Shown: positions 35,966-44,098 of the stretch, piece after piece
How the letters are laid out: the number at the start of each line of letters is the position of its first letter
How positions within the stretch are numbered: position 1 is the stretch's first letter
Assembly (NCBI RefSeq): GCF_014145505.1
Contig: NZ_JACIUZ010000019.1
Span: 62,001 to 126,000, forward strand
Reading direction: 5' to 3'
Length of the DNA stretch: 64,000 nucleotides
Source of the DNA: Limosilactobacillus fastidiosus
GTDB taxonomy: Bacteria; Bacillota; Bacilli; Lactobacillales; Lactobacillaceae
Translations under genes and position numbers: made by a program
Notes under the pieces: generated by a model
Database searches by the model: none
Told to the model about the DNA's origin: nothing
The model's input: the letters and a program-made list of their open reading frames with translations, nothing else

Positions 35966-36038
35966 GGGCAGTTAGCTCAGCTGGCAGAGCAACGGACTCT
36001 TAATCCGTGGGTCCAGGGTTCGATCCCCTGACTGCCCA
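35966..36038 (+). tRNA. tRNA-Lys (anticodon CTT), copy 2
   Basis: Identical over all 73 bases to the copy at 34990-35062, with the same CTT anticodon and no encoded CCA. Flanking sequences, promoter and terminator differ, so the copies are separate transcription units and not a recent duplication of a larger block. Confidence 0.97.
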
Positions 36039-36047
36039 TTGTTTATA

Positions 36048-36075
36048 AAGTCACCTTTTCAGGTGACTTTTTTTA
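36048..36075 (+). terminator. Terminator of tRNA-Lys copy 2
   Basis: Perfect AAGTCACCT/AGGTGACTT stem with a 4-base loop and a long T run. Confidence 0.9.
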
Positions 36076-36081
36076 TTTTTA

Positions 36082-36129
36082 AAAATTAAAAATGCAAGAA
36101 GTTAGGTCATAATTTTCTCTTCTTGCATT
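36082..36129 (-). terminator. Terminator of the asparaginase gene
   Basis: An 11-bp perfect stem AATGCAAGAAG/CTTCTTGCATT (36091-36101 with 36119-36129), followed on the minus strand by a T-rich run. Confidence 0.85.
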
Positions 36130-36143
36130 AGCAAAGCTGCTAA

Positions 36144-37133
36144 TTATAGGCTAACCTCACCAACAATATTATGCTTAAAGAAGTCCGCAACTTGGTGGAC
36201 GTTCATTTTCTGTCCTAAAGCCCACATAAGTTTAGTAATTGTGCTTTCTGATGTCATATCATGAGCACTAATCGCGCCTTTTAGCAAGGCTTCACGACCA
36301 ACCTCATACTTAGTTAAATCACTCCGTTCGTATAGGCATTGACTTGTCGCAATCACTGGAATGCCATTTTTTATCAGTTCACCAATTGCGCCAACCATAT
36401 TTCGACGAATGTAGTTCATCCCACCAAGTCCATATCCCTCAATTACAATCCCTTTACAGCCCATTTCAACCATTGCGAAAAGCAACTTCGGATCAAATCC
36501 CGGAAACAGCTTAACTAAAGACACATGGGGATCGATTTCTGTATTTAAGGTACACTGATTAGCATGGGGGAAATTAAGCTGTTGCGATTCAAATACTAGA
36601 CCATCTGAAGTGACTGTCGCTACAGGTGGAACATTAACGCTTTCAAATGCATCAAAGTTTGTTGTCCGCACCTTAACGCTCCGACAACCTAACATAACCT
36701 TTTCACTAAATGCCAAATAGATTCCCGGATGACAAGTGGCAGCGGCGGCAAACGCTAGACGTAAATTATCGGGCGCGTCACTAAGGACCACATTAATTGG
36801 TACCTGACTTCCTGTAAGAACCACGGGTAAATCAATTCCTTGGAGCATAAAAGACAGCATCGAAGCTGTATACGCCATTGTATCAGTCCCATGTGAAACA
36901 ACAATCCCGTCATAATTCTTTCGCAAATCATAGATCTGTTTAGCGATAAACTTCCACTCTTCTGGTTGAATATTTGATGAATCCAACTGGAGAATATCAC
37001 GAACTTCTATTTCGTACGGAAGCTGACCAAGCATTTTAATTAATCCCTCTCCTGACTCCCGAGGTATTAATCCTGAATCTGAAGCAACTGAGGCGATTGT
37101 TCCACCAGTTGAAAGTAGTAATAATTTCTTCAT
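36144..37133 (-). CDS. ansA: Type I L-asparaginase
   Basis: A 329-residue cytosolic enzyme that hydrolyses L-asparagine to aspartate and ammonia. The first catalytic Thr is in LSTGGTIASVASD (residues 8-20) and the second in VVSHGTDTMAYTASML (about 85-100), with the Lys region MVEMGCKGIVIEGYGLGG downstream. No signal peptide is present, which fits the cytosolic type I form. It stands alone with its own terminator. ATG 37133 has a GGGAG site. Confidence 0.94.
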   Translation of the reverse strand: MKKLLLLSTGGTIASVASDSGLIPRESGEGLIKMLGQLPYEIEVRDILQLDSSNIQPEEWKFIAKQIYDLRKNYDGIVVSHGTDTMAYTASMLSFMLQGIDLPVVLTGSQVPINVVLSDAPDNLRLAFAAAATCHPGIYLAFSEKVMLGCRSVKVRTTNFDAFESVNVPPVATVTSDGLVFESQQLNFPHANQCTLNTEIDPHVSLVKLFPGFDPKLLFAMVEMGCKGIVIEGYGLGGMNYIRRNMVGAIGELIKNGIPVIATSQCLYERSDLTKYEVGREALLKGAISAHDMTSESTITKLMWALGQKMNVHQVADFFKHNIVGEVSL

Positions 37134-37200
37134 TTGCGATTACTCCCATAATTGTTAATCATGATTATACAACAAATAGAATATCCTTAAAACAAATGAG

Positions 37201-37240
37201 GAATACAGCAGAAATCAATTATGATTTCTGCACGCATTCC
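37201..37240 (-). terminator. Terminator of the MFS exporter gene
   Basis: A 17-bp stem with a two-base bulge (37201-37217 with 37222-37240). The T run on the minus strand is weak, but the hairpin is strong and lies 27 bases past the stop. Confidence 0.6.
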
Positions 37241-37267
37241 CCATCTACGTATTTCCCAGGTAATAAT

Positions 37268-38470
37268 TTAATAATGAATCGTTCGTGATTGGTTAGTCTT
37301 AACTATAATAAAGACTACTACCAACGTAACAAAGACAGATACCGCACAGACAACAAACAAAATTCGGTAACTAGAAAGCTCAATCAAAATCCCACCGAAT
37401 AATGGTCCAATTGCTTTCCCAAGTGATGAAAAGGCATTAAGGATCCCCTGGTACTTTCCCTTAATATTAACCGGTGACAGTTCATTAACAATTGCTGGCA
37501 TGGTTGGAAAGGCAGTTGCTTCCCCGATCGTTAACACAGTCATCGCCAAAACAAACCAAATATAAGACTTGGCAAATAGGAGCAAAACAAAGGAAAAACC
37601 AACAGTAAAAATCCCAAGGAACACTTGTAGGTAAAGATTCGAGTGATAGCGGTTGAACCAGGTAATCATTAACTGAATAATAACAATTAATACTCCATTA
37701 AGTGTCCACAGCAGACTGTACTTGGTCATTGAAATTCCCTGATCAGTCATGAAAACTGAGAGGTTACTTGCCCATTGTTCATACATCGTCCAAATGATCA
37801 TCAATGCTGCAAAGAATGTCCAACTAATTAATAAGTTATTAATTGGCATCTTAACCCTTTGTCTATCATCAGGCGTTCCAACATCAACTTCACGATTACT
37901 ATTTCCAGTATTCTTTTCGTCCTTAAAGAAGAAGAAAACAACTGTGCTAAAAAGAACGTAAAGGATCGTGGTAATCGAAAACATTGGCGAAATATTACCA
38001 TGCGCATATTGATAAAGGGGACCAACAATCGTTGTTCCAATCACCATTCCAAGATTATTCGCAAAATATAACATGTTAAATACATACCGACCATCATGTC
38101 CAGATTGTGTTCCATAAGAGTTAACCATGGTAATAATCCACCCGTTCATAAATCCAACTCCGGTTAGTAAAATCCCATAAATTGGCCAACCATTAAACGC
38201 AATCAACAAGGTCATAATTACGGTAGCCGTAATCGTTCCGCCAAGCATCAATTGTCGTGGATTCTTCTTATCAAAGAGTGTCCCGGCAATATAGCTCCCT
38301 ACAACATTAGCACCAGAATACAGCAACAGGACAATCCCCGAAACAGTTAATGATTCGTGAAGTTGCTGGTGCATATAGATAGTGGTTAACGGCCATACAA
38401 AACTGTTACCGATACTTCCTAAAAACATCCCTAACAGCAGCCACTTTAATTCAATTCCCTGACGGTTCAT
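37268..38470 (-). CDS. MFS transporter (DHA1 drug-efflux type)
   Basis: A 400-residue protein with about 12 hydrophobic segments and a long central loop (about residues 190-210). The first loop reads GTLFDKKNPRQLMLGG, the DHA1 family A-type motif G-x-x-x-D-K, as in MdtG-like exporters. Probable role: proton-coupled efflux of drugs or metabolites; the substrate cannot be told. It stands alone between asparaginase and dnaC. ATG 38470 follows GGAGG. Confidence 0.85.
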   Translation of the reverse strand: MNRQGIELKWLLLGMFLGSIGNSFVWPLTTIYMHQQLHESLTVSGIVLLLYSGANVVGSYIAGTLFDKKNPRQLMLGGTITATVIMTLLIAFNGWPIYGILLTGVGFMNGWIITMVNSYGTQSGHDGRYVFNMLYFANNLGMVIGTTIVGPLYQYAHGNISPMFSITTILYVLFSTVVFFFFKDEKNTGNSNREVDVGTPDDRQRVKMPINNLLISWTFFAALMIIWTMYEQWASNLSVFMTDQGISMTKYSLLWTLNGVLIVIIQLMITWFNRYHSNLYLQVFLGIFTVGFSFVLLLFAKSYIWFVLAMTVLTIGEATAFPTMPAIVNELSPVNIKGKYQGILNAFSSLGKAIGPLFGGILIELSSYRILFVVCAVSVFVTLVVVFIIVKTNQSRTIHY

Positions 38471-38554
38471 CTTACGCCTCCTCTTTTTGTCATCTGTTTA
38501 CTAAGCCTATCTCTTCAACTATAACCTTTTTCAGTTAAATAGTTTATAGACACA

Positions 38555-38590
38555 CAAAAGGGCCACTACGATTCCTCTTAGTTGCCCTTG
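38555..38590 (-). terminator. Terminator of dnaC
   Basis: A stem of about 11 bp with one mismatch (around AAAGGGC/GCCCTT) and a loop of about 14 bases. It lies just after the dnaC stop on the minus strand. Confidence 0.6.
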
Positions 38591-38598
38591 TTATTCGA

Positions 38599-39996
38599 TT
38601 AATTATTATCTTCTGGAATATAGGAAACGGAAGCAAATTTATTATAAGACTTAGCAAATAATAACTTAACCGTTCCCCGCGGACCACTACGGTTCTTTTC
38701 GATAATGACTTCAACTTCACTTACATTTGAACCATCATCATTATTTTGCTGACCACCATTTTGATTATCCTCACCTTCACCGTCTTCTTCGTGATCATAG
38801 TAATCATCACGATACAAGAAACTAACAATATCAGCATCTTGCTCAATTGAACCAGATTCACGAATATCAGAAAGAACTGGTCGTTTATCTTGTCGCTGTT
38901 CAACACCACGAGAAAGCTGTGATAAAGCAATAACCGGTACTTCTAACTCTTTTGCCAGCTTTTTTAATTGACGAGAAATTTCGGAAACTTCTTGCTGTCG
39001 GTTATCAGGATTGGTCCCTTCAATTAATTGAAGGTAGTCAATTACAATTAATCCAAGATTACCCTTTTCTTTTGCTAAACGACGACACCGTGCACGAATT
39101 TCTGCAACCTTAATTCCGGCCGTATCATCAATATAAATATTAGCCTTAGAAAGAGAACCAGTAGCAATAAAAAGACTATTCCACTCATCCTGAGTTAATT
39201 GTCCAGTTCGTAAGTGGTTAGCATTAATATTTCCTTCAGCACAAATCATCCGGTTAACGAGAGATTCCGCCCCCATTTCTAGACTAAAGATTGCCACTGC
39301 AGTGTCTGAGCTTGTTGCAACGTTTTGCGCGATATTTAACGCAAAAGCCGTTTTCCCGACAGCAGGACGCGCAGCAATAATTACTAATTCATCCTTATGC
39401 AACCCTGTCGTCATCTCATCCAATTGCTGATAACCGGTAGATAATCCTGTAACTTCACTTTCATTTTTGGATAAATCATTAACGTGCTTTAACGACTCTT
39501 CAAGAACATCCTTAATGTTCTGAAAGCCATTTTGAGTATTATCTTGTGAAACTTGCATAATCTGCTGCTCAGCATTATCTAGCAAGGCAGAAATACTATC
39601 ATTGTCAGCATAACTATTGTTAATAATCTTCGTTGCGGTATTAATTAACCGTCGCCGTGTCGCCTTATCATGGACAATCTTTGCATAGTAAGCAACATTA
39701 GCTGCTGTTGGGACCGCTGTTGCAAGTTCCGCAATGTAGGCAACCCCGCCAATGTTTTCAGTTTGATTGTCCTTGTCCAACGCACTTCGCATCGTTACCA
39801 CATCAATTGGCTGATCCTCTTCATTAAGATCGACCATCTTCTGAAAGATTACTTGATGGGCCTTCCGATAAAAATCGCGTGGTTCCAAATATTCCATTGC
39901 ATCAGCCAGGGCATCCTTACTTAAAAAGACAGCTCCAAGAACTGCCTTTTCCGCATCGATGTCACGTGGCTCTTCTTGCACTGGTGCATTATCCAT
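38599..39996 (-). CDS. dnaC: Replicative DNA helicase (DnaB-type)
   Basis: The 465-residue hexameric replication-fork helicase, called DnaC in Gram-positives. The N-terminal primase-interacting domain (about 12-115) is followed by a RecA-like core with Walker A ARPAVGKTAFALN (near 210), VIDYLQLIEG, SQLSRGVEQR and DIRESGSIEQDAD. Near the C terminus (about 405-430) is an acidic Asn/Gln/Gly-rich insertion, somewhat longer than in relatives. It follows rplI by 18 bases and is probably co-transcribed with gdpP and rplI. Confidence 0.97.
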   Translation of the reverse strand: MDNAPVQEEPRDIDAEKAVLGAVFLSKDALADAMEYLEPRDFYRKAHQVIFQKMVDLNEEDQPIDVVTMRSALDKDNQTENIGGVAYIAELATAVPTAANVAYYAKIVHDKATRRRLINTATKIINNSYADNDSISALLDNAEQQIMQVSQDNTQNGFQNIKDVLEESLKHVNDLSKNESEVTGLSTGYQQLDEMTTGLHKDELVIIAARPAVGKTAFALNIAQNVATSSDTAVAIFSLEMGAESLVNRMICAEGNINANHLRTGQLTQDEWNSLFIATGSLSKANIYIDDTAGIKVAEIRARCRRLAKEKGNLGLIVIDYLQLIEGTNPDNRQQEVSEISRQLKKLAKELEVPVIALSQLSRGVEQRQDKRPVLSDIRESGSIEQDADIVSFLYRDDYYDHEEDGEGEDNQNGGQQNNDDGSNVSEVEVIIEKNRSGPRGTVKLLFAKSYNKFASVSYIPEDNN

Positions 39997-40014
39997 GACA
40001 ATACGCTCCTTTAA

Positions 40015-40476
40015 TTAGTGAGCCTTCTTTTCAGCAATGTGAATCCGAATTTCAGCCGTAACTTGTGGGTGCAATTTAATTGGCACATTAACATAACCTA
40101 ACGCCTTGATCGGTGCTGCAAGTTCAATCTTTCGCTTATCAATCCTAACGTTAAACTGCTTTTGAAGTGCAGTTGCAATTTGCTTAGTTGAAACCGAACC
40201 AAACATTCGGCCATCAGTTCCGGCTTTTCCGGTTAATTCAACAACAGTCTTATCATTTTCCAAAACCTTTTTTAGTTCTTTAGCTTCAGATAACTCTTCA
40301 GCAGCGTGCTTCTTTTCAGCACGCTGTTGACCAGCTAATTGACTCATAGCGGCATTAGTTGCTTGTTTAGCTAAGCCCCGTTTAATTAGGTAGTTCTGTG
40401 CATAACCATCGGGAACTTCTTTTACTTGTCCACGCTTTCCACGTCCGCGAACATCTTGAACAAAAATAACTTTCAT
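40015..40476 (-). CDS. rplI: 50S ribosomal protein L9
   Basis: A 153-residue protein with the L9 signature at the N terminus (MKVIFVQDVRGRGKRGQVKEVPDGYAQNYL), the long connecting helix (about 42-75) and the C-terminal RNA-binding domain with GRMFGSVSTKQIA. I use ATG 40476, with GGAGGAG 9 bases before; GTG three codons upstream abuts the site. The gap from gdpP is 5 bases, a standard gdpP-rplI-dnaC order. Confidence 0.97.
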   Translation of the reverse strand: MKVIFVQDVRGRGKRGQVKEVPDGYAQNYLIKRGLAKQATNAAMSQLAGQQRAEKKHAAEELSEAKELKKVLENDKTVVELTGKAGTDGRMFGSVSTKQIATALQKQFNVRIDKRKIELAAPIKALGYVNVPIKLHPQVTAEIRIHIAEKKAH

Positions 40477-40481
40477 CCTAG

Positions 40482-42506
40482 TCACTCCTCCGTTATTTCT
40501 TCACTACTATCATCCTCTGTTTTGTTCAATTGATCAATTAATATTTTCTTAACTTCAGAAATCGTCTTTCCCTTAATTTGGGTTGCAGCATTGGCAAGAT
40601 GGCCACCACCACCCATTTTTTCCATAATTAATTGAACATTGACATCCCCCATCGATCGTGCCGAGATGCATACCATCCCATCAGCTCGCTTTGTAATGAC
40701 AAATGAGGCTTCTATTCCGTTAACCTGTAAAAGCATATCAGCTGCTTGTGCTGCCGTAACTGGATCATAAGTCTGATCATCCTCTCCAGCACAGATCGCA
40801 ATTGAATTATTTAAAGCTGCCCGCGAGATCAGGTGATTTCGTTTCATGAAGCTATCAGCATTTTCCTTCATAAACATTTGAATCATCATCCCGTCAGCAC
40901 CTGCAGACCGCAAATAACTCGCTGCGTCAAATGTCCGTGTTCCGGCACTCTTGGTAAAGGACTTAGTATCAATCTGGATTCCCGTCAACATGGCAGTTGC
41001 TTCCAGTTTATTCAAGCCCTTCTCTTCTCGTGGCTGGTATTCAAACATTTCCGTAATCAGCTCACATGTCGAAGAAGCATATGGCTCAATATAAACTAAT
41101 AAGGGATTTTCAGGGAATTCTTCACCACGACGGTGATGATCAATAATCACAAGTCGGTTCTGCAAGCGCTCATAAAGCTCCGGTGCAATTGTAATCCCTT
41201 TCTTTGCATGATCAACCATTACTAAGAGACTATTTGGTGTCACCTTCTCAAGTGCTTCTTCAGGCGTAATAACGTGCTCCTTGATTTCCTGGTAATTATC
41301 CATCTGTTTTAACAAACGCTGAATATCTGAATGAGTCTGCTCCTCATCAACGACAATCCAACATTCACGGTTATTCATTGCCGCAATCCGGCGAATGCCT
41401 AAACAAGCCCCCAACGAGTCCATATCAGGATTCTCGTGTCCCATTACAAAAAGTTGATCTGCTTGCGCCATCAATTCTTGCAGGGCCTGACTAATCATTC
41501 GTGCCCGAACACGGGTCCGCTTCTCCATTGGGTTAGTTTTCCCGCCATAGAATCGTGTTTCTGAATCATGACCACGCACAACAACTTGATCACCACCCCG
41601 TCCTAATGCAAGGTCGAGGTTATTTTGGGCAGTATTCGCTAGTTTTATTAGATCATTTTCACCATAGGCAATCCCAACACTTAATGTTACTGGCGAGTTT
41701 TGCTTCGACGTATTTTCCCGAATAATATCAAGAATCTTAAACTTCTTTTCTTCTAGTCGTTTCAACGAAATTTGGTGACCGATAATTAAATAGTTGTCAT
41801 CATCAATCACTTTCATCAGTAAGTGGTTTTCTATAGCCCATTTACTAATTTCTGACGTTACGTAATTATGAAGGTTAGAAACATCTGAATCACTCATCCC
41901 CTGGGTCAATTCAACATAATTATCCAAATAAATATTTCCCAAGAAAATTTGTTGCTGTTTATAACGCCTACTGATTTTCTCATAATTTGTCACGTCCATC
42001 ATATAAATAACGTGATTATCCTTTTGAACAAGAAATTCAAATTGGTGATCCTCCCAGGTGACGATCTCTGGGGTTTTCCTATTCCGATGTTCACTTTCTA
42101 ACTTAGCGAGTTCGCTATCGACATCCTTGAGTTTTTTTCCAACGACGATTTTAAGATCAAAGTATTTTGCCATATAAGGATTAATCCACTGAATTTCGCC
42201 CTGCTTATTCATTAAGATCATTCCTAGTGGCATTTCTAACAACGCTTCTTGTTGCCCCTGCTCGATCTGGTAAGTAAGATCTGCTAAGTATTCATGAGCA
42301 TCTACCACAATTGTCCGTAGACGACTTATACTAAGTCGACTTCCCAGGAGTGTAACAAGCAAAATCATAACTCCTAGAAGCCAATTAATATAAAAACCTA
42401 ATCCTAAACTAAGAATCGTCAAAATTAAAATGTAAATAAAATTCCATCGAACTGCTGGCTGTTTAAACAGCTCCCGCCAGTATTCACGACTTAAAAAATC
42501 TTTCAT
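40482..42506 (-). CDS. gdpP: Cyclic-di-AMP phosphodiesterase
   Basis: The 674-residue membrane-bound phosphodiesterase controlling c-di-AMP, and through it osmotic and wall homeostasis. Two membrane segments (about 20-58), a PAS domain (about 80-165), a degenerate GGDEF domain (about 175-305, without a GGDEF string) and the DHH/DHHA1 module follow: GHENPDMDSLGA near residue 350, the DHH of VIIDHHRRGEEF, and the C-terminal GGGGHLANAATQ motif. All DHH metal ligands are present, so activity is expected. Confidence 0.96.
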   Translation of the reverse strand: MKDFLSREYWRELFKQPAVRWNFIYILILTILSLGLGFYINWLLGVMILLVTLLGSRLSISRLRTIVVDAHEYLADLTYQIEQGQQEALLEMPLGMILMNKQGEIQWINPYMAKYFDLKIVVGKKLKDVDSELAKLESEHRNRKTPEIVTWEDHQFEFLVQKDNHVIYMMDVTNYEKISRRYKQQQIFLGNIYLDNYVELTQGMSDSDVSNLHNYVTSEISKWAIENHLLMKVIDDDNYLIIGHQISLKRLEEKKFKILDIIRENTSKQNSPVTLSVGIAYGENDLIKLANTAQNNLDLALGRGGDQVVVRGHDSETRFYGGKTNPMEKRTRVRARMISQALQELMAQADQLFVMGHENPDMDSLGACLGIRRIAAMNNRECWIVVDEEQTHSDIQRLLKQMDNYQEIKEHVITPEEALEKVTPNSLLVMVDHAKKGITIAPELYERLQNRLVIIDHHRRGEEFPENPLLVYIEPYASSTCELITEMFEYQPREEKGLNKLEATAMLTGIQIDTKSFTKSAGTRTFDAASYLRSAGADGMMIQMFMKENADSFMKRNHLISRAALNNSIAICAGEDDQTYDPVTAAQAADMLLQVNGIEASFVITKRADGMVCISARSMGDVNVQLIMEKMGGGGHLANAATQIKGKTISEVKKILIDQLNKTEDDSSEEITEE

Positions 42507-42631
42507 ACTGGTCCTCCCGATTTTAACACTTTCGTTAAGTTATAAATTTTCAAATAAATCAGTATCTATCATATCACATTGACCTATTTGACTACATCTT
42601 GATACCTGGCAAACAGAAAATAATTTAAAAC

Positions 42632-42685
42632 AAGTGGGAAATAACCCTTTATTAACTTCAATAGTCATGGTTATTTCCCGCACTT
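42632..42685 (-). terminator. Distal hairpin terminator between rpsR and gdpP
   Basis: Arms 42632-42646 and 42669-42685 pair over about 15 bp. An A/T-rich run follows on the minus strand. It lies about 65 bases beyond the main rpsR terminator and may act as a back-up. Confidence 0.6.
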
Positions 42686-42699
42686 AGTTTTTAAGATGG

Positions 42700-42740
42700 T
42701 AAGAGGCTGGGAAAAAGTTTTACTTCTTCCCAGCCTCTTA
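42700..42740 (-). terminator. Main terminator of the rpsF-ssb-rpsR operon
   Basis: A perfect 14-bp stem TAAGAGGCTGGGAA/TTCCCAGCCTCTTA (42700-42713 with 42727-42740), 11 bases past the rpsR stop. Confidence 0.85.
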
Positions 42741-42751
42741 ATAGTATTGGA

Positions 42752-42988
42752 TTAGTCTTCAGCAACGAATGGCAAAAGACCCATAATCCGTGCTCGCTTG
42801 ATAGCGATAGTTAACTTACGTTGGTTCTTGGCGCTAGTTCCAGTAACCCGACGTGGTAAAATCTTACCTCGTTCAGAAATAAACCGACGTAATAAATCAG
42901 TGTCTTTGTAATCGATGTAGTCAATGTGATTTGCGGCGATAAAGTCGACTTTACGACGACGACGGCCGCCACGACGTTGTTGTGCCAT
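42752..42988 (-). CDS. rpsR: 30S ribosomal protein S18
   Basis: 78 residues; the basic start [15 protein letters not shown] and the core [48 protein letters not shown] identify S18, which binds with S6 to the 16S central domain. No zinc-binding cysteines are present, so this is the Cys-less form. It is the last gene of rpsF-ssb-rpsR. Confidence 0.98.
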   Translation of the reverse strand: MAQQRRGGRRRRKVDFIAANHIDYIDYKDTDLLRRFISERGKILPRRVTGTSAKNQRKLTIAIKRARIMGLLPFVAED

Positions 42989-43021
42989 GAAATTACCCTC
43001 CTATCTGGTTAAAGAATTTTT

Positions 43022-43567
43022 TTAGAATGGTAATTCGTCATCAGATAAGTCAATGGACTGGCCATCATCCCCACTACTTGGGAATTGGTTATCTGGTTGA
43101 CTTGGTTGATTATTGTTACCACCAAAGCCATTGTTTGACGAATTAGCTTGAGGAGCATTATTTCCAGGTTGTGGCTGATTATTATTATACTGTGTTTGAC
43201 CACCAAATGGTTGCTGGTTACCGTATTGTTGTTGGTTGCCACCATTTTGTCGTGGTTCAAGTAACGCAAAATTATCGACAACAACTTCAGTTACGTAAAC
43301 TCGGTTTCCTTGTTGATTTTCGTAATTTCGGGTTTGAATCCGACCTTCGATTCCAACTAGTGAACCTTTATGAGTAAAGTTACTAAAGTTTTCAGCAGAT
43401 TTACGCCAAATGACGCAATTGATAAAGTCAGCATCCCGATCACCGTTTTGGTTTCGGAATTGACGATCAACAGCTAATGTAAAGGATACAACCGCTGTTC
43501 CACTGGTTGTGTACCGCAACTCAGGATCTCTTGTTAAGCGTCCAGTAAGTACTGCACGGTTAATCAT
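43022..43567 (-). CDS. ssb: Single-stranded DNA-binding protein
   Basis: A 181-residue SSB. The OB fold is at about 1-108 ([34 protein letters not shown]). A long linker rich in Asn, Gln, Gly and Pro covers about 109-165, and the acidic tail ends in DLSDDELPF, the docking peptide for replication and repair proteins. The position between rpsF and rpsR is standard for Gram-positives. Confidence 0.98.
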   Translation of the reverse strand: MINRAVLTGRLTRDPELRYTTSGTAVVSFTLAVDRQFRNQNGDRDADFINCVIWRKSAENFSNFTHKGSLVGIEGRIQTRNYENQQGNRVYVTEVVVDNFALLEPRQNGGNQQQYGNQQPFGGQTQYNNNQPQPGNNAPQANSSNNGFGGNNNQPSQPDNQFPSSGDDGQSIDLSDDELPF

Positions 43568-43603
43568 TAGATCTCGTCTCCTCTCTATTAATTGAAGATC
43601 AAA

Positions 43604-43900
43604 TTAAGCTTCACGCTTGATGATCATGTGACGTAGGATATCATCGCTGAACTTAGCTAAACGATCGAATTCGTTTAAGGCTTCGTCAGTGTCGGTAGTA
43701 AGATTTACCACGTGGTAAGTACCTTCAGTGTACTTGTCAATTGGGTAAGCAAACCGGCGTGTTGACCAATCCTTGGAATCAGCGATAGTTGCACCATTGC
43801 CTTCGAGAATCTTGTCAAAACGAGCTACAAGGTCACTCTTTGCAGATTCTTCCATGTCAGGACGAATGATGTAAGTAATTTCATATTTACGTGTTTCCAT
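43604..43900 (-). CDS. rpsF: 30S ribosomal protein S6
   Basis: 98 residues with [16 protein letters not shown], the central [21 protein letters not shown] and the helix [23 protein letters not shown] typical of S6. It leads the rpsF-ssb-rpsR operon, with a GGAGG site and a leader of about 90 bases upstream. Confidence 0.98.
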   Translation of the reverse strand: METRKYEITYIIRPDMEESAKSDLVARFDKILEGNGATIADSKDWSTRRFAYPIDKYTEGTYHVVNLTTDTDEALNEFDRLAKFSDDILRHMIIKREA

Positions 43901-44023
43901 GAATGTTACACCTCCTTATGGACTCTGGCTCTTCCCGTAAAGATTAAGAAGAACAAGGAGAGTAGACGTCTGTTACGTATACTCACAAGAATAAAATATA
44001 CCACAGACATTGCTTTAAAACAA
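43901..44023 (-). promoter_or_regulatory. rpsF operon promoter and leader (possible S6:S18 leader)
   Basis: On the minus strand TTGTTT (44023-44018), 17 bases, TGG-extended TATATT (44000-43995). The leader of about 90 bases before rpsF can form local hairpins (GACGTCTACTCTCC against GGGAAGAGCC/AGAGTCC segments). Many bacteria have an S6:S18-binding autoregulatory leader here. I see the position and pairing potential but cannot confirm the conserved motif. Confidence 0.5.
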
Positions 44024-44037
44024 GGAACAGGTAACAA

Positions 44038-44094
44038 GAAAATCCTGAATTTACGGTCTAATAAATAAAGACGGAATAAACCAGGATTTCTATT
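44038..44094 (-). terminator. Terminator of gyrA
   Basis: Stem GAAAATCCTG/CAGGATTTCT (around 44038-44048 with 44085-44094) with a large, partly paired loop, located 5 bases after the gyrA stop and followed on the minus strand by mixed A/T. Confidence 0.55.
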
Positions 44095-44098
44095 TTAT

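Noticed and set aside
34990-36038. tRNA repeats as attachment sites of a mobile element
   Set aside because: Whole identical tRNAs with separate promoters and terminators, and no integrase or recombinase gene between or beside them.
41590-41980. Active diguanylate cyclase domain in GdpP
   Set aside because: The GGDEF string is absent; the domain is the degenerate form known for this family.
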